Shown here: one piece after another, positions 6,572 through 6,851 of the stretch
How the letters are laid out: each line of letters opens with the position of its first letter
Numbering within the stretch: position 1 is the stretch's first letter
Source of the DNA: an uncultured Erythrobacteraceae bacterium
GTDB taxonomy: Bacteria > Pseudomonadota > Alphaproteobacteria > Sphingomonadales > Sphingomonadaceae
Assembly: GCA_946482075.1 (NCBI GenBank)
Contig: CAMLQG010000125.1
Location: 1-6,851 of the forward strand
Direction: 5' to 3'
Length of the DNA: 6,851 nt
Notes under the pieces: generated by a model
What the model was told of the DNA's origin: nothing
What the model saw: only the letters and a program-made list of their open reading frames with translations
Database searches by the model: none
Position numbers and translations under genes: made by a program

Positions 6572-6575
6572 CCTC
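6572..6575 (-). promoter_or_regulatory. Ribosome binding site for the TTG start of trpE
   Basis: GAGG overlaps the TGA stop of the isomerase gene and lies 8 nt before TTG 6563. It is the reason for choosing this rare start and links trpE translation to the end of the upstream gene. Confidence 0.55.
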
Positions 6576-6851
6576 AGTTTCCGCCGCCGGAGAGCTGCTT
6601 CTTCACGGCCGCGATCGCCTTGTCGTTCTTTTCCACGCCCATCTCGGCGCGGACGGCCTGGCGGAACTGCTGCTCATATTCGCGGCCGGCAAGCCCGCCG
6701 AGTTCGCGTCGGGCGTTCGCCAGCATCGGATCGTTCGGGGCGACCTTTCCGGGAATGATCTGGTCCAGCTGAACGATGAACCAGCCCTGCTTGCCCGGCG
6801 CTTCCAGCCGCTTCTGGGTGCCGGCGGCCATGCTGAACATCAGCACGAGCG
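6574..6851 (-). CDS. PpiD/SurA-like peptidyl-prolyl cis-trans isomerase, C-terminal end only
   Basis: Only the last 91-92 residues are in the window; the gene enters from the right edge and ends with TGA at 6576-6574. The visible part includes FSMAAGTQKRLEAPGKQGWF, then IVQLDQIIPGK, PNDPMLANARRELGGL and a charged helical tail ending KKQLSGGGN. This resembles the C-terminus of PpiD/SurA-type periplasmic folding factors, which in sphingomonads I recall directly upstream of trpE. Full members have about 600-650 residues with an N-terminal membrane anchor and a parvulin domain, none of which can be seen here. The identification rests on this tail and on gene order, so the family is likely but the exact name is not certain. 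Any promoter of the trp genes may lie in or before this gene. Confidence 0.7.
   Translation of the reverse strand, partial: LVLMFSMAAGTQKRLEAPGKQGWFIVQLDQIIPGKVAPNDPMLANARRELGGLAGREYEQQFRQAVRAEMGVEKNDKAIAAVKKQLSGGGN

Noticed and set aside
5310..6758. 482-residue plus-strand frame opposite trpE
   Set aside because: It is antisense to trpE, whose motifs are complete; its composition is that of a GC-rich shadow frame.
6564..6851. trp attenuator or leader peptide before trpE
   Set aside because: The isomerase coding region runs to 10 nt before trpE, leaving no room; no Trp-rich short ORF or terminator pair is seen.

Overview
The window (about 6.85 kb, GC-rich) reads as a chromosomal housekeeping locus of an alphaproteobacterium. 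The protein style and the order peptidyl-prolyl isomerase, trpE, trpG, trpD, trpC, moaC, moeA point to the Sphingomonadales (Sphingomonas, Novosphingobium, Sphingopyxis or Erythrobacter relatives). That placement is inferred from remembered gene order and was not searched.

Almost everything is on the minus strand, so transcription runs from right to left. At the right edge is the C-terminal end of a PpiD/SurA-like periplasmic peptidyl-prolyl isomerase (6574-6851). It is followed after 10 nt by trpE (TTG start, 6563-5034), then an 83-nt spacer with a small hairpin, then trpG (4950-4342), which overlaps trpD (4345-3353) by ATGA. TrpE and TrpG form anthranilate synthase, TrpD transfers the phosphoribosyl group, and TrpC closes the indole ring. 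trpF, trpB and trpA are not in the window. The key catalytic motifs of all four Trp proteins are intact. No trp leader peptide or attenuator can be seen before trpE.

The trp run is broken between trpD and trpC by a plus-strand gene for a small EthD-domain protein (2853-3242). This gene has a strong ribosome binding site. It converges on trpD across a perfect 27-bp inverted repeat (3251-3344) and diverges from trpC across a 116-bp spacer. trpC, moaC and moeA therefore probably need a promoter separate from that of trpEGD.

From 2736 leftwards come trpC (2736-1948), a 395-bp spacer (1947-1553), moaC (1552-1079) and moeA (from 1082, overlapping moaC by ATGA and running off the left edge). MoaC makes cyclic pyranopterin monophosphate and MoeA inserts molybdate, both for molybdenum cofactor. 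The 395-bp spacer holds a 182-bp MITE-like composite palindrome and then a moaC leader with several hairpins, a terminator-like stem, a 9-nt tandem repeat and a possible 41-codon leader ORF ending 3 nt before moaC.

The coding content is ordinary. I see no defence system, CRISPR array, tRNA, rRNA, transposase or clearly new system. What merits a second look is in the spacers: three unrelated intergenic palindrome types, the split trp operon, the moaC leader, and promoter-like boxes placed so close to the trpG and trpC start codons that leaderless mRNAs are possible.
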